Shown piece after piece: positions 52,048 to 59,706 of a stretch of 64,000 bases of DNA; position 1 is the first letter of the stretch; each line of letters starts with the position of its first letter. Source of the stretch: JBKHAJ01 sp964641125 (GTDB taxonomy: Bacteria; Spirochaetota; Spirochaetia; SPDA01; CAZSGZ01); assembly GCA_964641125.1 (NCBI GenBank), contig CAZXMO010000001.1, positions 1 through 64,000 of the forward strand, read 5' to 3'. The position numbers and the translations under genes are program-made. The notes under the pieces are model-generated. The model did no database searches. It had not been told where the DNA came from and saw nothing but the letters and a program-made list of their open reading frames with translations.

Positions 52048-52905
52048 TTACCTCTCTTTCTTCCCGTCGACCCGGACGAGCAGCGGCCGCTCGGGACGGA
52101 ACTTGGCGAACCAATCGGGAACCATCCCCTCCTGAAATCTCCGAATACCGGCGCGGACCTCCTCATTGAAGAGGAGCTCGATCAGCTTGTCCCTCCCCTC
52201 CGCCTTTCGTCCGTCGAAATCGAGGTACTGCGCGTCGTGAAAATACCTTTTGGTCTCGGCCAGGGCCACGGGCGCGGCCTTGAAGAGCCGCCCGATGAGC
52301 TTCCCCAACCGCTTTTCGGCCTCCTCCGTGCTGTAGAGCTCATCGATGAGCCCGTCTCTCAGGGCTTCTTCGGCGGACAGTCTTCTGGAGGAGAGGACCA
52401 GGGACCTGGCGCGTGCGGTGGAGAGGCGGCCGGGAACGAGATAGGGAAGGACATTGGCGGGGATGAGCCCGAAGAGGACTTCGGAGAGCTCGAAGCCGGA
52501 CTTTTCGGTGGCAACGACGATATCCGAAGCGGCGACGAGTCCCATACCGCCGGCCTTGACCTCCCCTTCGACGGCGGCAACCACCGGCTGGGGTGACTCG
52601 TAGAGGGCCTGGAGGGTCTCCCCGTAGAGGGAGACCGCCTCGTCGGCGTCCCGGCGGTGGATGTCCTCCTCCATGAGGGCGGAGAAATCCATACCCAGGC
52701 AGAAGGTTTCGGCATTGGACCGGAGAAGGATGACCCTCACGGCCTCGTCGGCGGAGGCCTCCCGGACGGCCCCCCGAAGAGCGGCGAGGCTTCGGGTGTT
52801 CAGCCGGTTCCCCTCTTCTCCGCGCATAAGGGTTATAACCGCGGCGCCCGAGTCGATGTAGCTCTCTACCTCGCTACCGGCTTCCCGTTCCTCAACTCCA
52901 CTCAT
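52048..52905 (-). CDS. PksH-like crotonase (ECH1, beta-branching dehydratase)
   Basis: 285 residues. Crotonase fold with the PVVAAVEGEVKAGGMGLVAA oxyanion-hole segment near residue 110-130 and the FELSEVLFGLIPANVLPYL block that is typical of PksH/CurE-type ECH1, plus a C-terminal WFAKFRPERPLL tail. In HMGS cassettes ECH1 dehydrates the HMG-ACP adduct. It overlaps the HMGS gene by 14 bases, so translation is coupled. Paired with ECH2 as in known cassettes. Confidence 0.85.
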   Translation of the reverse strand: MSGVEEREAGSEVESYIDSGAAVITLMRGEEGNRLNTRSLAALRGAVREASADEAVRVILLRSNAETFCLGMDFSALMEEDIHRRDADEAVSLYGETLQALYESPQPVVAAVEGEVKAGGMGLVAASDIVVATEKSGFELSEVLFGLIPANVLPYLVPGRLSTARARSLVLSSRRLSAEEALRDGLIDELYSTEEAEKRLGKLIGRLFKAAPVALAETKRYFHDAQYLDFDGRKAEGRDKLIELLFNEEVRAGIRRFQEGMVPDWFAKFRPERPLLVRVDGKKER

Positions 52906-54118
52906 AGGTCCGGTAGAAGTCCTTTACTTCCTTCAATACGAGTTTGTCCTTTCCTCTGTAGTACTCGTCATACCAGTCCCCGCAGCACGAAAAATCGGGA
53001 ACGAAGCTGGGTTTCTCGATATAGGATTCCCGGGTCTTCTCGATAGCTTCGTACTCGTCCACACTCACCCGGCGGCGTGAATCCAGGGCCTCGTCGATCT
53101 TCATAGCGCCTACCGTTTCCCGCGCTTCCGGCAGGACGATACCGCTGTAGAACTCGCCGATTGCCCCGGAGCCGTACGCGAAAAAGCTTAAACGGTCACC
53201 CGGTTTTGCCCCTTTCTCCTCGGAGAGAAGGCTGCAGATACCGGCGAAATTGCTCGAGCCGTAGGTGCTTCCGAGACGGCGGGAATACCGGAGCGCCGGC
53301 ATAACCTTCGCCTCGAAGCTCTCTTTGATCTCCGCCTTCTTCCGGGGGCGGACGATGTTGCAGACGGTCCGGTGAGCCTGAAAGGCCATACCGGGGAAGG
53401 GGGTGTGATACACATTGTAGGCGAAGTCCGCGTCGAAATCGAAATCCCCCGCCGCCTCCCTGTAGTCGACGAAGGAACCCTCAAGAGCGTCCATGTAGGT
53501 AAACAGACTCACCTCGTTGTTGCCGACCTCGTGGACCGCGGAGGGGCGGAAGGTGTCGTAGATATCGGTGGTCCAGGTCCCCTTTTTGTCGAGCTCGAAC
53601 TCCACCACTTTCGGGTCGTCGCTTATGATCATCGCCGCGGCGACACCTCCTAAGACGAACTCCTCCTTCAGACCCAGATGCATCCGGGAGAAATCGGTAC
53701 TGATTACCAACGCCTTCCGGCCCCTGCTGAGCCCCGAAGCCACCCAGTTGAGGGCGGCGTCCATGGCGGCGACCCCGGAGTAGCAGGCATGCTTCGTCTC
53801 GTAGTTGCGCACATTGGGACCCAGCCCCAGGGCGCCGTGGATGTTGGTGGATAGGGGCTTTCCGAAATCCACCGATCCCTCGGTCCCTACAACAAGAAGA
53901 CCTATCGAGTCCTTCTCCTCGTCTCCGACGATCGGCGCTGCCGCGTTTCCCCCCATGGTGACGGTGTCCTCCCAGGGGGGGTTGAGGCTCCGCTCGTTGA
54001 TCAGGAAGTCGCTTACCACCTTGTCGGGATCCTTGCCCCTGGCTTCGGCGAGCTCCCTCTGGTCGAGACAGAGGGATGATCCGTAGATGTTGATCTTTTC
54101 GATGCCTGCTCGTTTCAT
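52892..54118 (-). CDS. HMG-CoA-synthase-like enzyme of a beta-branching cassette (PksG/MupH type)
   Basis: 408 residues. Adds an acetyl carbanion to the beta-keto group of an ACP-bound chain. Catalytic Glu in GTEGSVDFGKP (~81-91), Cys in YETKHACYSGVAAM (~108-121) and His in VYHTPFPGMAFQAH (~240). Sequence and gene company (ECH1, ECH2, PksF-like KS, ACP) fit the polyketide HMGS and not mevalonate synthesis; no HMG-CoA reductase is nearby. Starts 26 bases after fabG. Confidence 0.92.
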   Translation of the reverse strand: MKRAGIEKINIYGSSLCLDQRELAEARGKDPDKVVSDFLINERSLNPPWEDTVTMGGNAAAPIVGDEEKDSIGLLVVGTEGSVDFGKPLSTNIHGALGLGPNVRNYETKHACYSGVAAMDAALNWVASGLSRGRKALVISTDFSRMHLGLKEEFVLGGVAAAMIISDDPKVVEFELDKKGTWTTDIYDTFRPSAVHEVGNNEVSLFTYMDALEGSFVDYREAAGDFDFDADFAYNVYHTPFPGMAFQAHRTVCNIVRPRKKAEIKESFEAKVMPALRYSRRLGSTYGSSNFAGICSLLSEEKGAKPGDRLSFFAYGSGAIGEFYSGIVLPEARETVGAMKIDEALDSRRRVSVDEYEAIEKTRESYIEKPSFVPDFSCCGDWYDEYYRGKDKLVLKEVKDFYRTYEWS

Positions 54119-54143
54119 AATCGATTCCTTTCTTTTGGTGTCT

Positions 54144-54884
54144 TTACGGTACGTAGGTCAGCCCGCCGGCAACCCGGATGACTTCGCCGTTAATAAAGCC
54201 CGCCTCGTCGGTGGTGAGGTAATGGACCATTGCGGCGATCTCTTCGCCGCTGCCGGTCCGCCTCATCGGGCAGTACTCCATCCATATCTTCTTGAGATTT
54301 TCGACCATATGGTCGGTGGTCAAATCGGTTTCCACATACCCGACCGTGACGATATTGGCGGTGATGTTTTTCGCGCCGTATTCACGGGCTATGGTGTTCG
54401 TCAGCCCCACCAGTCCCGCCTTGCTCGCGGCGTAATTCACCTGACCGCTGCATCCTTCCATGGAGAGAGAAGAGATGTTGATGATCCGTCCCTTCCGGTT
54501 AGAGATAAAATGCATCAGGAAGCTGCGGATGACCCAGAAAGGCCCCGATAAATTGGTATCGATCACCTCGGTCCATTCTTCATCGGACATGAGAGCGGCT
54601 GCGTTGTTCCGGACAATCCCGGCGTTGTTCACCACCGCGGTGACGGTATCGAAGTCGGTTATGACTTGATCGACGATCTCTTCCACCTGCGCCGGAGACT
54701 TCACGTCCATCCGGTAGCTCTTGACCGGGACCTCCGGATTTATCCGTTTCGCCTCCTCGACGACCTCGGCGGCCTTCGCCTCGTTCCCCATGTAGGTAAA
54801 GGCCGTCCCGTGGCCTTCCCGGACGAACTTGAGGACGATGAAGCGGCCGATCCCGCGGGATCCGCCCGTTATAAATACATTCAT
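54144..54884 (-). CDS. FabG-type 3-ketoacyl-ACP reductase
   Basis: 246 residues, classical SDR. TGGSRGIGR (~6-14), NNAG (~88), catalytic Ser in ISSLSMEG, and Y-x3-K in VNYAASKAGLVGL (~152-160). Full length and all catalytic residues present, so an NADPH ketoreductase of this type II system. Three bases after the PksF-like KS gene. Confidence 0.93.
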   Translation of the reverse strand: MNVFITGGSRGIGRFIVLKFVREGHGTAFTYMGNEAKAAEVVEEAKRINPEVPVKSYRMDVKSPAQVEEIVDQVITDFDTVTAVVNNAGIVRNNAAALMSDEEWTEVIDTNLSGPFWVIRSFLMHFISNRKGRIINISSLSMEGCSGQVNYAASKAGLVGLTNTIAREYGAKNITANIVTVGYVETDLTTDHMVENLKKIWMEYCPMRRTGSGEEIAAMVHYLTTDEAGFINGEVIRVAGGLTYVP

Positions 54885-54887
54885 ATC

Positions 54888-56174
54888 CTATCCCTCGTAA
54901 CGTTTGATCAGACTGCAGCAGTTGATTCCCCCGAAGCCGAAGGAGTTCTTGAGCATAAGCCTGACCGGATAATCGACCGGACCGTCCTTGCACACATCCA
55001 GGTCGACCTCGGGATCCAGCACGTCGATGTTTGTAGTCGGGTGCAGCCGTCCGTGCTTCATCTGCAGCAGTCCTCCGATAGTCTCCACCAGGGGTGAGGC
55101 CCAGCAGGTGTGACCCAGCATAGATTTCGGCGCGTTGAGCTTGAGCTTGTAGGCATGATCGCCGAAGGCTTCTTTTACGGCGTTTATCTCTTTGACGTCC
55201 CCGGCGGGGGTGCCCGTGGCGTGGCAGTTGACGTAATCGACCTCTTCAGGGGCAATTCCGCAATCCTCTAAGAGACGCTTCATGACCCAGGCTTGTTCCC
55301 GCCCGCCGGGGACCGGAAGGTGGTTGGCGTTGGAATTCGCCTTGACCCCTAGGACTTCTCCATAGATCGGGGCTCCTCTGTCCAAAGCGGTTTCCAATTC
55401 CTCGATTATGAGAGTACCCGCTCCGTGGGAATAGATAAAACCGTCCCTCCGTGAATCGAAGGGGCGGGAAGCCTCTTCGGGCTTCTCCATGTACTCCTTT
55501 TTCATGACCACCGCGTTGATGATGACCGATGCCTGGATGTCCGCGGGGGAGACGTCGAAGGGCGCTCCGGCTATGATAGCCCGCTCGCACTCCCCGGTGA
55601 CCACGTCCCTGAACCCCGCCCGAAGAGCCAGGTTTCCGCTCGCGCAGGCCCCGCCGATGGTAAAAGTCGGGCCCTGAAGGCCCAGGATCTCGGTGATAAT
55701 GGCGGGAACGTTGGGATCTATGGCCTCGACCCCCGCTAAGGGATCGATAAACTCGGGCTCCTCGAAATACTGCCGGGCGTTTTCGAAGATATAATTGGAG
55801 TTGAGGTTGTGTCCGGGAACGATGATACTCGTTTCGTACCGGTCGAGCTCCATGCCGAAGAGCCCGGCGTCCCGGTAGGCCTGAAGAGCCGAGAGGGCGG
55901 CTAGGCGCGCGGAAAAGGTAGTCGAGCGGAAGAGCTTCCGCGTACGCTTGTATGCCTCTTCCCCGAGGTCATCCTTGAACCCCTCGAAGGCGGATTTCCA
56001 GTCGTAATCCCCGAGATCTCCTCCGATCTTGCATTCGATCCCGGTCATGTCCAGGGTGCGCCACCGGGTTATTCCCGACTTGCCCGCAATGAGATTGGTA
56101 TAGAAATCCTCGATATTATCGGCTAAGGGATTGATGGTGCCTAAGCCGGTTATGACCACACGTCGTTTTTTCAT
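54888..56174 (-). CDS. PksF/CurC-like ketosynthase with retained active-site Cys
   Basis: 428 residues. Overall pattern (SIIVPGHNLNSNYIFENARQ, then the acceptor region and NSFGFGGINCCSLIKRYEG) follows the free-standing KS of HMGS cassettes, which decarboxylates malonyl-ACP to acetyl-ACP. In PksF/CurC-type enzymes the nucleophile is replaced (GGASASGN); here it reads GGACASGN, so the Cys is present. NCHATGTPAGD and KSMLGHTC give the two His. It could therefore both decarboxylate and condense. Between FabD and FabG in the operon. Confidence 0.85.
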   Translation of the reverse strand: MKKRRVVITGLGTINPLADNIEDFYTNLIAGKSGITRWRTLDMTGIECKIGGDLGDYDWKSAFEGFKDDLGEEAYKRTRKLFRSTTFSARLAALSALQAYRDAGLFGMELDRYETSIIVPGHNLNSNYIFENARQYFEEPEFIDPLAGVEAIDPNVPAIITEILGLQGPTFTIGGACASGNLALRAGFRDVVTGECERAIIAGAPFDVSPADIQASVIINAVVMKKEYMEKPEEASRPFDSRRDGFIYSHGAGTLIIEELETALDRGAPIYGEVLGVKANSNANHLPVPGGREQAWVMKRLLEDCGIAPEEVDYVNCHATGTPAGDVKEINAVKEAFGDHAYKLKLNAPKSMLGHTCWASPLVETIGGLLQMKHGRLHPTTNIDVLDPEVDLDVCKDGPVDYPVRLMLKNSFGFGGINCCSLIKRYEG

Positions 56175-56239
56175 ATGTACTTCCTATCAGTTGTGTATGC
56201 TTTTTTCAATCCTGTCAATATATTGAATATTAGTACAGT

Positions 56240-57175
56240 TTATTCAGCTAAAATTTCTTCGATATCCGCCACCGTTCCCGCCTTCCTGCACCGGATCTTC
56301 TTGTAAAACGATTTCCATAATCCGGACAGAACGCTCCCCGGACCGGTTTCCAGGTACCTCTCGTAGCCGTCCTGCAGAAGGGACTGCTCCTCGTCCACCC
56401 ACCGGACCGGGGAGACGATCTGCTCGGCGCACAACGCCTTCGCCTCGAGACCGCCGCCGACGGCGCGGCCGGTGACATTCGCATAGACCGGCTTGACCGG
56501 ATCATTGAACGTGATATCGGTTAAGAATTCTTCGAACTCGTCCCGCGCCTCTTTCAATAGGGGGCTGTGAAAGGGACCCGATACCTTGAGACGGACGTAC
56601 TTCATGGCCCCGGCGGCATCGAAGGCCGATTCGGCCTTGTCCAATCCCTCCGCCGTACCCGCGAGAACGAGCTGAATGGGACTCGAGTAGTTGGCCAGAT
56701 ACACCCGGTCCTCTTTCAACCCCTCGAGGACCTCCATGGCCTCGTCGTAGGAGAGACCGATCACCGCGGCCATACCCGCGGGACCTCCGGCGGTGTCGAC
56801 CTTCCGGCTTTCCCTCTCCATGATAGCCCCCCGGGTCTTTACAACGGCGAAGAGGTCCTCCGTCGAGAGAACTCCCGCCTCCCACAGAGCGGAATACTCG
56901 CCGAGGCTGAAACCGGCGGCCCCGTCGGCTAAGATACCCCTCTCGCCCAAGACGATACTCGATGCGCAGTTGACGACGGTTACGGCAATCTGGGTGTTAT
57001 CGGTTGCCTTGAGCTCATCCTCGGTCCCCTCGAAGAGGAGTTTTTCGATATCTTTTTCGGTTACCTCCGAGGCTGTCTCGAAGATCCGTTTTACCTCCCC
57101 GCTCTCTTCGAAAAAATCTTTCCCCATGCCGGGGTACTGAGCCCCCTGACCGGGATAGAGAAAACACGTTTTCAT
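56240..57175 (-). CDS. fabD: Malonyl-CoA:ACP transacylase (FabD)
   Basis: 311 residues. Loads malonyl groups onto ACP. GQGAQYPGMGKD (~9-20), the nucleophile motif GFSLGEYSA with the Ser of GxSxG (~89), and the catalytic His in VSGPFHSPLL (~195). Whether this is the cell's only FabD or a cluster-specific copy cannot be told from this window; its place behind the cluster promoter suggests the latter. Confidence 0.93.
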   Translation of the reverse strand: MKTCFLYPGQGAQYPGMGKDFFEESGEVKRIFETASEVTEKDIEKLLFEGTEDELKATDNTQIAVTVVNCASSIVLGERGILADGAAGFSLGEYSALWEAGVLSTEDLFAVVKTRGAIMERESRKVDTAGGPAGMAAVIGLSYDEAMEVLEGLKEDRVYLANYSSPIQLVLAGTAEGLDKAESAFDAAGAMKYVRLKVSGPFHSPLLKEARDEFEEFLTDITFNDPVKPVYANVTGRAVGGGLEAKALCAEQIVSPVRWVDEEQSLLQDGYERYLETGPGSVLSGLWKSFYKKIRCRKAGTVADIEEILAE

Positions 57176-57199
57176 TGTGTCGTTCCTCCAATGGTGTGA

Positions 57200-58330
57200 C
57201 TAGAGTGCCTTACCGTAAACCCGGTAGGTCCGGTAGCGTTCGGTGCCCCACGCCTCGAGCATATTCCTCAAACCGAGATTGTCCTCGAGGACCCAGGACA
57301 GATCGGCCCCTTCGTATCCGAGAGCCTTTCCCCTCTCGTAGGTCTCCAGGGCGAATACGGCGTCGATGCCCTTGTTTCGATATTCGGATCGGACCCCCAT
57401 GATGGCGACCCGAATCATCCGGGTCCGGTTCTTGCCCAAGAGAAGCCGGAAGATCCCGAAGGGAAAGAGCCGGCCGTTCATCTTGATGAAGACCTCGTTG
57501 ATATTCGGAAGAGGGATGGAGAGCCCCACCAGCCTCTCGTCGGCGAAGACCATGAGTGCCAGCTCGGGGCGGGCGATGAGCTTGAGCTCCTCCGCCATTT
57601 TATCGAACTCCTCCCTCGTCCAGGGGACAAATCCCCAGTTCCGTTCCCAGGCGGAGTTGTAGAGCTCCCGGATTATCTCCACCTCCTCGTCCAACCGCTT
57701 CATGTCGATAGGTCGTATGGTCAGATTGTTCCGCTTCTTCGAGAGCTCGGTGACCCGCCGGATCTTGTCCGATATCTCTACCTTCCCTCTGAGCAGACGA
57801 TAACAGTACAGGTCCCGCTCTTTGGAATAGCCGCATTCTTCGATAAGGGCGGGATAGTACGGGGGGTTGTAGTTCATCTGAACCATCGGAGGCTCGTCGA
57901 AGCTGTCGATGAGAACCCCCAGGAGGTGGTTGGTGGAGGGATTCATGGGACCGATTATCCGTTCCATCCCCTTGTTGCGGACCCATTTTTCCGCTTCCCC
58001 GAAGAGCGCCCGGGCAACCTCGGGATCGTTCTCACCCTCGAAGAAACCGAAAAAACCGGCCTTTTCGTTGTGGAACTCGACATAATTCCAATCCACGATC
58101 GCCGAAATCCGGCCGACCTCTCTGCCGTCACGAAAGGCTTGGAAGTTCTCGATATCGGCGTGACGGTAGAAGGGATTTTCCTCGGTGTCGAAGAGCTCCT
58201 TCTCGCCGATCAAAAGCGGCGGTACCCAGTTCTCGTAGCGGCTCTTCTTACCGCGGTAGATCTTCCAGGGGAAGCGGATAAATTGCTTTAAACCGGACTT
58301 AGTGGTTACCGGCCGGATGGTTACTGACAT
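57200..58330 (-). CDS. GNAT-superfamily acyltransferase (lead gene of the lipid operon)
   Basis: 376 residues, about twice a single GNAT domain. The first half has FPWKIYRGKKSRYENWVPPL, VGRISAIVDWNYVEFHNEKAGFFGFFEG and GPMNPSTNHLLGVLIDSFDEPP (quoted in part). The second half has the acyl-CoA-binding pattern GVRSEYRNKGIDAVFALETYERGKALG (in part: VRSEYRNKGIDAVF). Many bacterial members of this family are unannotated. A GNAT-fold enzyme acts as bacterial ceramide synthase in Caulobacter, so N-acylation of an oxoamine product is a reasonable guess here. First gene after the promoter at 58363-58391. Confidence 0.75.
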   Translation of the reverse strand: MSVTIRPVTTKSGLKQFIRFPWKIYRGKKSRYENWVPPLLIGEKELFDTEENPFYRHADIENFQAFRDGREVGRISAIVDWNYVEFHNEKAGFFGFFEGENDPEVARALFGEAEKWVRNKGMERIIGPMNPSTNHLLGVLIDSFDEPPMVQMNYNPPYYPALIEECGYSKERDLYCYRLLRGKVEISDKIRRVTELSKKRNNLTIRPIDMKRLDEEVEIIRELYNSAWERNWGFVPWTREEFDKMAEELKLIARPELALMVFADERLVGLSIPLPNINEVFIKMNGRLFPFGIFRLLLGKNRTRMIRVAIMGVRSEYRNKGIDAVFALETYERGKALGYEGADLSWVLEDNLGLRNMLEAWGTERYRTYRVYGKAL

Positions 58331-58362
58331 ATCGATACTCCGTCTCGAAAAATGTATCGTCT

Positions 58363-58391
58363 ATAGTAATCCTTCGGGTATTAACGGTCAA
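58363..58391 (-). promoter_or_regulatory. Promoter of the ten-kb lipid/beta-branching operon
   Basis: Minus-strand TTGACC (58386-58391), 17-bp spacer, TACTAT (58363-58368). The start is ~26 bases before the GNAT ATG at 58330, with GGAG in the leader. No other convincing promoter is seen downstream between 58330 and 48392; the genes are separated by 0-65 bases or overlap. Confidence 0.8.
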
Positions 58392-58397
58392 TCCCAA

Positions 58398-58946
58398 TTA
58401 AAATGGCACTTGTATCGAACCTCTTTTGGCGTGTTTTGTAGAAAAGTTGTCCTCGCCGTTCCCGGAATGCGCCAGAATCAGGGTGATCGTCTCTCCTTCC
58501 GTAAGGGGCTGATCGAACTCGTCACCCGAATCGAGGGGAAGGGTAAACTCGAGGGTGGTACGCCCGCCCGATTCACTTCCGGCGGGGTTAGTTACGTCCG
58601 AGGTCCCTCCGATATCCTCGTCCTTTCGGTGCGCGAAGGCGGAGGTGCCGAAGTGATCCGATATAAAGACCTCTCCATTTTGGACATAGCCTATGATGAT
58701 ATTGGCGTCCTGCATAAACCGGGAGGGCTCGAATCCCACCGCCACCCATCCTTCGGTAGGAGCGGAAACCTTGAACCGGACGCTTCCACCGTCGACCTTC
58801 CATTGCACCTCCGAACCCTCGAGCTCGATCATCTTGAAACCGGCCGCGGTAATATCGGGAGACATCATCTCTCCATTTCCCCCCGCCCAAAGAACCCCGC
58901 AGGCCGTAAGTATTCCCAAAACCACTGCACATACTCCGCGTTTCAT
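58398..58946 (-). CDS. Secreted DOMON-domain protein
   Basis: 182 residues. N-terminal signal sequence (MKRGVCAVVLGILTAC); an LTAC lipobox-like site and a later AGG signal-peptidase site are both possible. A DOMON beta-sandwich follows: GWVAVGFEPSRFMQDANIIIGY (in part), SDHFGTSAFAHRKDEDIGG and LEFTLPLDSGDEFDQPL. DOMON domains often bind haem or sugars; the Met/His pair (FMQ, FAHRK) would suit haem b. Extracytoplasmic. AGGAG sets the start. It ends 7 bases before the -35 of the lipid operon. Confidence 0.82.
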   Translation of the reverse strand: MKRGVCAVVLGILTACGVLWAGGNGEMMSPDITAAGFKMIELEGSEVQWKVDGGSVRFKVSAPTEGWVAVGFEPSRFMQDANIIIGYVQNGEVFISDHFGTSAFAHRKDEDIGGTSDVTNPAGSESGGRTTLEFTLPLDSGDEFDQPLTEGETITLILAHSGNGEDNFSTKHAKRGSIQVPF

Positions 58947-58980
58947 TACAACTCTCCTATTCTCATCTGTGATACCCGCG

Positions 58981-59586
58981 TCATCCCCGCGGGATAATAA
59001 CCACCTCTCCCCGGGAGAGGGCCGTTATCTTTTCCTTGAACCGGTCGAACTTCGACTCCGGGACGGAGCCGGTAAGACGAATCAGGGTATCGAACTCTTC
59101 GCTGCACCGTTTTCCCCGGTGCTCCTCGAGAATCCGCACCGCAGGGTCGTAGAGGTGATAGGGAAGCCCCACGGTAAACTCGATTTCGTTTACCAAAGGA
59201 ACTGCGGGAAGGTCCGCCAAAACCCTTTTCGCGCTCTCGGTATAGGCGCGGGCCAGCCCTCCGGTGCCGAGCTTGGTTCCCCCGAAGTATCTGACCACGG
59301 TCACCAGGACATTGGTAATGCCGCTCCCCTTGACCACCTCGAGGACCGGCCTTCCCGCAGTCCCCTTGGGCTCTCGGTCGTCACTCATCCCCAGGGCCAA
59401 GGAGGTCTCGGGTCCGACTGCGAAGGCATAAACCACATGGTCCGCGCCGGGATACTCCTCCCTCCGCCGGGCGATTTCCGCCCTTCCCTCCTCGGGCGTG
59501 TCGATGCGGACGGCCCTGCCTATAAACCGGGAACGCTTGACGATATATTCGATTTCGGAGGTACCCTTCGGAACGACCAGGCTCAT
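58981..59586 (-). CDS. YigZ/IMPACT family protein
   Basis: 201 residues. The N-terminal IMPACT domain carries the hallmark DDREPKGTAGRPVLEVVKG (~72-90) and VVRYFGGTKLGTGGLARAY (~103-121), then a C-terminal UPF0029 domain. Biochemical role unclear; linked to translation control in eukaryotic relatives. Divergent from ilvB. The predicted promoter gives almost no leader. Confidence 0.93.
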   Translation of the reverse strand: MSLVVPKGTSEIEYIVKRSRFIGRAVRIDTPEEGRAEIARRREEYPGADHVVYAFAVGPETSLALGMSDDREPKGTAGRPVLEVVKGSGITNVLVTVVRYFGGTKLGTGGLARAYTESAKRVLADLPAVPLVNEIEFTVGLPYHLYDPAVRILEEHRGKRCSEEFDTLIRLTGSVPESKFDRFKEKITALSRGEVVIIPRG

Positions 59587-59595
59587 ATCACATAC

Positions 59596-59624
59596 AGCCT
59601 AAAGGGTATGGGGGGAATTTGCAA
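59596..59624 (-). promoter_or_regulatory. yigZ promoter with almost no leader
   Basis: Minus-strand TTGCAA (59619-59624), 17-bp spacer, TAGGCT (59596-59601). The expected start is 2-3 bases before the ATG at 59586. No Shine-Dalgarno sequence precedes the ATG. Confidence 0.45.
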
Positions 59625-59656
59625 ATACCGGGATATCTCCGGCTCCCGCGGCGATG

Positions 59657-59684
59657 TTGACTTTTTAGGAGGGATGTCTACAAT
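59657..59684 (+). promoter_or_regulatory. ilvBN promoter
   Basis: TTGACT (59657-59662), 16-bp spacer, TACAAT (59679-59684). The start at ~59691 leaves a ~16-base leader holding the GGGGGGAG ribosome-binding site, so there is no room for a leader-peptide attenuator. Confidence 0.75.
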
Positions 59685-59706
59685 CCTTCCTACATAAGGG
59701 GGGAGT

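Noticed and set aside
51297..52905. Beta-oxidation enoyl-CoA hydratases
   Set aside because: Two adjacent crotonases with PksH- and PksI-like motifs next to an HMGS, and no acyl-CoA dehydrogenase or thiolase nearby, favour beta-branching.
52892..54118. Mevalonate-pathway HMG-CoA synthase
   Set aside because: No HMG-CoA reductase or mevalonate kinase is near, and the gene is coupled to two crotonases, a PksF-like KS and an ACP.
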